Assembly (NCBI GenBank): GCA_028701435.1
Contig: JAQVQT010000036.1
Location: 1 to 13,191 of the forward strand
DNA length: 13,191 nt
Source of the DNA: Smithellaceae bacterium
GTDB taxonomy: Bacteria; Desulfobacterota; Syntrophia; Syntrophales; Smithellaceae
Reading direction: 5' to 3'
This document shows positions 11,371 through 13,191 of the stretch, one piece after another. The notes beneath the pieces were generated by a model that did no database searches, had not been told where the DNA came from, and saw nothing but the letters and a program-made list of their open reading frames with translations. Every line of letters starts with the position of its first letter. Within the stretch, counting starts at the first letter, position 1. Made by a program: the position numbers and the translations under genes.

Positions 11371-12042
11371 TCAAACCTGGGCGCCGCTTCTTTCCATCAC
11401 CAAAAAACCGCTGCAGATGGAAAAGTGACGGATAAACCAGCCGCGATGTTCCAGGGCAAAATCCGTCTTTTCATTCAGCGTCGTCCCCAAATGCTCCTCA
11501 ATGGCCCGAATGACACCACGCTGATTGTCCCACCCTTTGCCCGTGCTGCCGTCTTTGCGGACAAAAATCTCTCCCATGTTCGTGTCATGGAAAAATACTT
11601 TGCAGCGGGGCGCCAGATACGGGAACCAGTCGCGGATTTCGGAAACGGTGTGGTCGTAAAGATGGCTGGTATCGATAAACAGAAGGTCGATGACGGGCTC
11701 CATGCCGCGCTCGCGGCACCAGCTGGGAAACCGGGCGGCAAACGCGATATCGTCCTCATGAACAAAGATCCTGTCCCTGAACGATGAAACGTCCGCGCGG
11801 TCCTCGATGTCCACGCTGATCAGCTTCGCCCCCCACAAATTGGCCACCCGCTCCAGAACAAACGTCGATTCCCCGTCGCCGACGCCCAGCTCCACGATGA
11901 GCCGCGACTTTAGGTTCAGGCTCTCCACAAAAAGGGTTTCCAGGTGGTCGCTGATGTCTGTTTTTTTCTTTTCCGCCCGCCGGCGGATTTTACGGACGAT
12001 CTTTCGCAGCGCTTCGCGATTCAAGGTTTCAGTCAATGGCAT
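11371..12042 (-). CDS. Class I SAM-dependent methyltransferase
   Basis: A 223-residue Rossmann-fold protein. Motif I is LIVELGVGDGEST (48-60), motif II LISVDIE (74-80), and the following blocks are HEDDIAF (95-101), DLLFIDTSHLYDHTVSEI (119-136) and CKVFFHDTN (147-155). It resembles small-molecule or sugar methyltransferases and cephalosporin-hydroxylase-like proteins found in polysaccharide clusters, with the D-x-S-H motif possibly binding a metal. It could O-methylate an O-antigen sugar or cap the chain; the substrate cannot be read from sequence. The ribosome site AGGAGA is eight bases before the ATG, inside the end of the upstream GT2, three bases past its stop, so the genes are coupled. 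Confidence 0.85.
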   Translation of the reverse strand: MPLTETLNREALRKIVRKIRRRAEKKKTDISDHLETLFVESLNLKSRLIVELGVGDGESTFVLERVANLWGAKLISVDIEDRADVSSFRDRIFVHEDDIAFAARFPSWCRERGMEPVIDLLFIDTSHLYDHTVSEIRDWFPYLAPRCKVFFHDTNMGEIFVRKDGSTGKGWDNQRGVIRAIEEHLGTTLNEKTDFALEHRGWFIRHFSICSGFLVMERSGAQV

Positions 12043-12045
12043 GGT

Positions 12046-12987
12046 CTATTTCTCCTGTTTGAAAGGGACGGCCTGCTCGTAGGGCAGATGGATGTTATGG
12101 GCAAATTTTTTCAGCAGCTTCGGATAATCCCTGATCGTTTTGTCCTTCAGGGGTTCGTAGATTTTGATGAGGGAATCCAGGCCGGGCCATTTTTCATCCC
12201 ACATACGGCGGATTTCCCGCGGCCAATCCGAATCGATGTAGCCGTCGTAGCATTTTTCCCGCGCCCGGCTTTTTTCCGTCATCTTGTGATAATGCCAGAC
12301 AAACGAATCCATGCTCACGGCGGTGCATCCGCCGGCCAGAAAACACCGCAGGGAAAAATCGTTGTTTTCATAGCAGGCCTTCCAGCGTTCGTCGAAATAG
12401 CCGATCCGGTCGAAAATCTCCCGCCGCCAGAACATGACGTTCAGCTCCGAGGCCAGCACGCGCACGTAGGGCTTCGCGGGCCGCCCCAGCAGACTTCCCC
12501 AGAGGGAGGCCTTTTCCTTTCGAAGCCGGGAAAGGTCCGGAGCATCCGAACCAAAGGGCTCCGCGGGTTGCCAGATCTGATAGTCCATGTCCCCGTCACT
12601 CTTGTCGGCGAAGGGCGTCACCTGAAAAACTTCCTCGATCTGCGCCTTGGAAAAGAGATCCTCATCCATGCCCGAGGTGATGATCACATCGGAGGTGATG
12701 AGGCCGATGACAGGGGATTTGGCGGTGCGGACCAGCCAGTTGACGGCGCCGCTGATGCCCAGGTTGCGGTTCAACAGGACCAGAGAGAATTTGTATTTTT
12801 CCTGCTGCTCTTGGAGCCACCGGCGATGGCCTGGCACGGACCCCTGATCCAGCAGGGTTATCTCACAGGATAGTTTTCGGCTTTTGCGTGTATAAAACGC
12901 ATCGATCGTGGCGGCCAGGCAGTCCGCAGCTGCCGGTTCGCCGTCGGGATTGTAGTTCAGAATCAAGTAAAAAATATCCGGTATCAT
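12046..12987 (-). CDS. GT2-like glycosyltransferase
   Basis: A 313-residue GT-A-type protein. Seen: DIFYLILNYNPDGE (3-16), CEITLLDQGSVPGHRRWLQE, VLLNRNLGISGAVNWLVRTAK (like the N-x-G-x-x-x-A-x-N motif), LITSDVIITSGMDED in place of DxD (S-D-V), FDRIGYFDERWKACYENNDFSLRCFLAG (acceptor and base motif), and VWHYHKMTEKSR. Distant from the other two GT2 proteins here. I prefer the ATG at 12987 because the family fold begins there; an upstream ATG at 13104 would overlap the end of the preceding gene and add residues with no family resemblance. Probably adds an O-antigen sugar; specificity unknown. Confidence 0.85.
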   Translation of the reverse strand: MIPDIFYLILNYNPDGEPAAADCLAATIDAFYTRKSRKLSCEITLLDQGSVPGHRRWLQEQQEKYKFSLVLLNRNLGISGAVNWLVRTAKSPVIGLITSDVIITSGMDEDLFSKAQIEEVFQVTPFADKSDGDMDYQIWQPAEPFGSDAPDLSRLRKEKASLWGSLLGRPAKPYVRVLASELNVMFWRREIFDRIGYFDERWKACYENNDFSLRCFLAGGCTAVSMDSFVWHYHKMTEKSRAREKCYDGYIDSDWPREIRRMWDEKWPGLDSLIKIYEPLKDKTIRDYPKLLKKFAHNIHLPYEQAVPFKQEK

Positions 12988-13076
12988 GGTTTTATTGAAA
13001 ACCCCTGTGTAAAACTTTTGGCCGGCGCCAAACAGGCCGGGTACTCGAACAAGCCGGAGGGAAAACGCGTCCGCCT

Positions 13077-13191
13077 CTAGTCCAGCTTGAATTTGGTTTT
13101 CCAATCGTCGGTTTCCGCGAGCTTCGGCTGGTCCTTTTTGTCCAGCAGGTCATTGCCCATCACAAGGTAGTCCATCTCCGTGCGCATGAAG
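13077..13191 (-). CDS. Probable carbamoyltransferase, C-terminal fragment
   Basis: The last 37 codons of a gene entering from the right edge, ending TAG at 13077. The peptide is FMRTEMDYLVMGNDLLDKKD followed by QPKLAETDDWKTKFKLD. The pattern F-M-R-T-x-M-D-x-L-V-x-G-x-x-L-L-x-K matches the C-terminus of NodU/CmcH-type O-carbamoyltransferases as I know them. These use carbamoyl phosphate and ATP to carbamoylate sugars or antibiotics, which would suit O-antigen decoration. Catalytic regions are outside the window, so the call rests on the C-terminal motif only. Confidence 0.6.
   Translation of the reverse strand, partial: FMRTEMDYLVMGNDLLDKKDQPKLAETDDWKTKFKLD

Noticed and set aside
11944..12873. 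309-codon open frame on the plus strand
   Set aside because: Antisense shadow of the GT2 and methyltransferase genes, which have clear motifs and coupled starts.
12988..13104. Longer start for the GT2 gene (ATG at 13104)
   Set aside because: Would overlap the end of the preceding carbamoyltransferase-like gene and add 39 residues without resemblance to the GT2 fold.

Overview
The window is an LPS/O-antigen biosynthesis locus of a Gram-negative bacterium. Evidence: a dTDP-L-rhamnose pathway (rfbB, rfbA, start of rfbC), WaaE-like, WaaG-like and WaaQ-like core glycosyltransferases, an O-antigen ligase, other sugar transferases, a SAM methyltransferase and the end of a probable carbamoyltransferase. 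The mix of high-GC genes, dRS3-like palindromes, GTAGGG palindromes, heptamer arrays and small four-helix-bundle (S23/IVP-type) genes recalls Deltaproteobacteria (Desulfobacterota, perhaps Syntrophales). That taxonomic guess is inference only.

Layout. A minus-strand series runs leftward from about 7.4 kb: WaaE-like GT2 (6577-7377), rhamnosyltransferase-like GT2 (5596-6567), YdcF-family membrane protein (4285-5040), four-helix-bundle gene FHB2 (3851-4243), rfbB (2696-3772), FHB1 (2224-2586), hicB-hicA (1602-2061), rfbA (648-1556) and the start of rfbC (1-69). A 393-bp divergent region (7378-7770) separates it from a compact plus-strand operon: GT4 (7771-8907), GT9 heptosyltransferase (8912-10057) and O-antigen ligase (10054-11364). 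This converges on a minus-strand group: methyltransferase (11371-12042), GT2 (12046-12987) and probable carbamoyltransferase C-terminus (13077-13191).

The two halves differ sharply. From 7.7 kb rightward genes are packed and the only longer gap is about 90 bp. From 0 to 5.7 kb nearly every gap between genes contains arrays of a degenerate 7-bp unit (consensus about GYGATRR) in two dialects: GGCGATA-type (around FHB1 and hicBA) and GTGATGA-type (around FHB2, ydcF and the GT2 3' end). At both FHB genes, and at gene-less palindromic elements near 0.1-0.5 kb and 5.06-5.28 kb, the arrays lie as inward-pointing pairs, G-rich strand reading toward the cargo. FHB1 also has a perfect 19-bp inverted repeat across its ends. 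I regard this array-cargo-array arrangement, with one dialect per FHB paralogue, as the best candidate here for an undescribed mobile or cassette-like system.

Together the recognised genes would make dTDP-rhamnose, extend the lipid A core, add sugars to O-antigen or core units and join O-antigen to the core. The array modules appear inserted between co-directional genes without breaking them. They have nevertheless supplied coding sequence: the last 20 residues of the 5596-6567 GT2, the stop codon of FHB1 and the start of FHB2.
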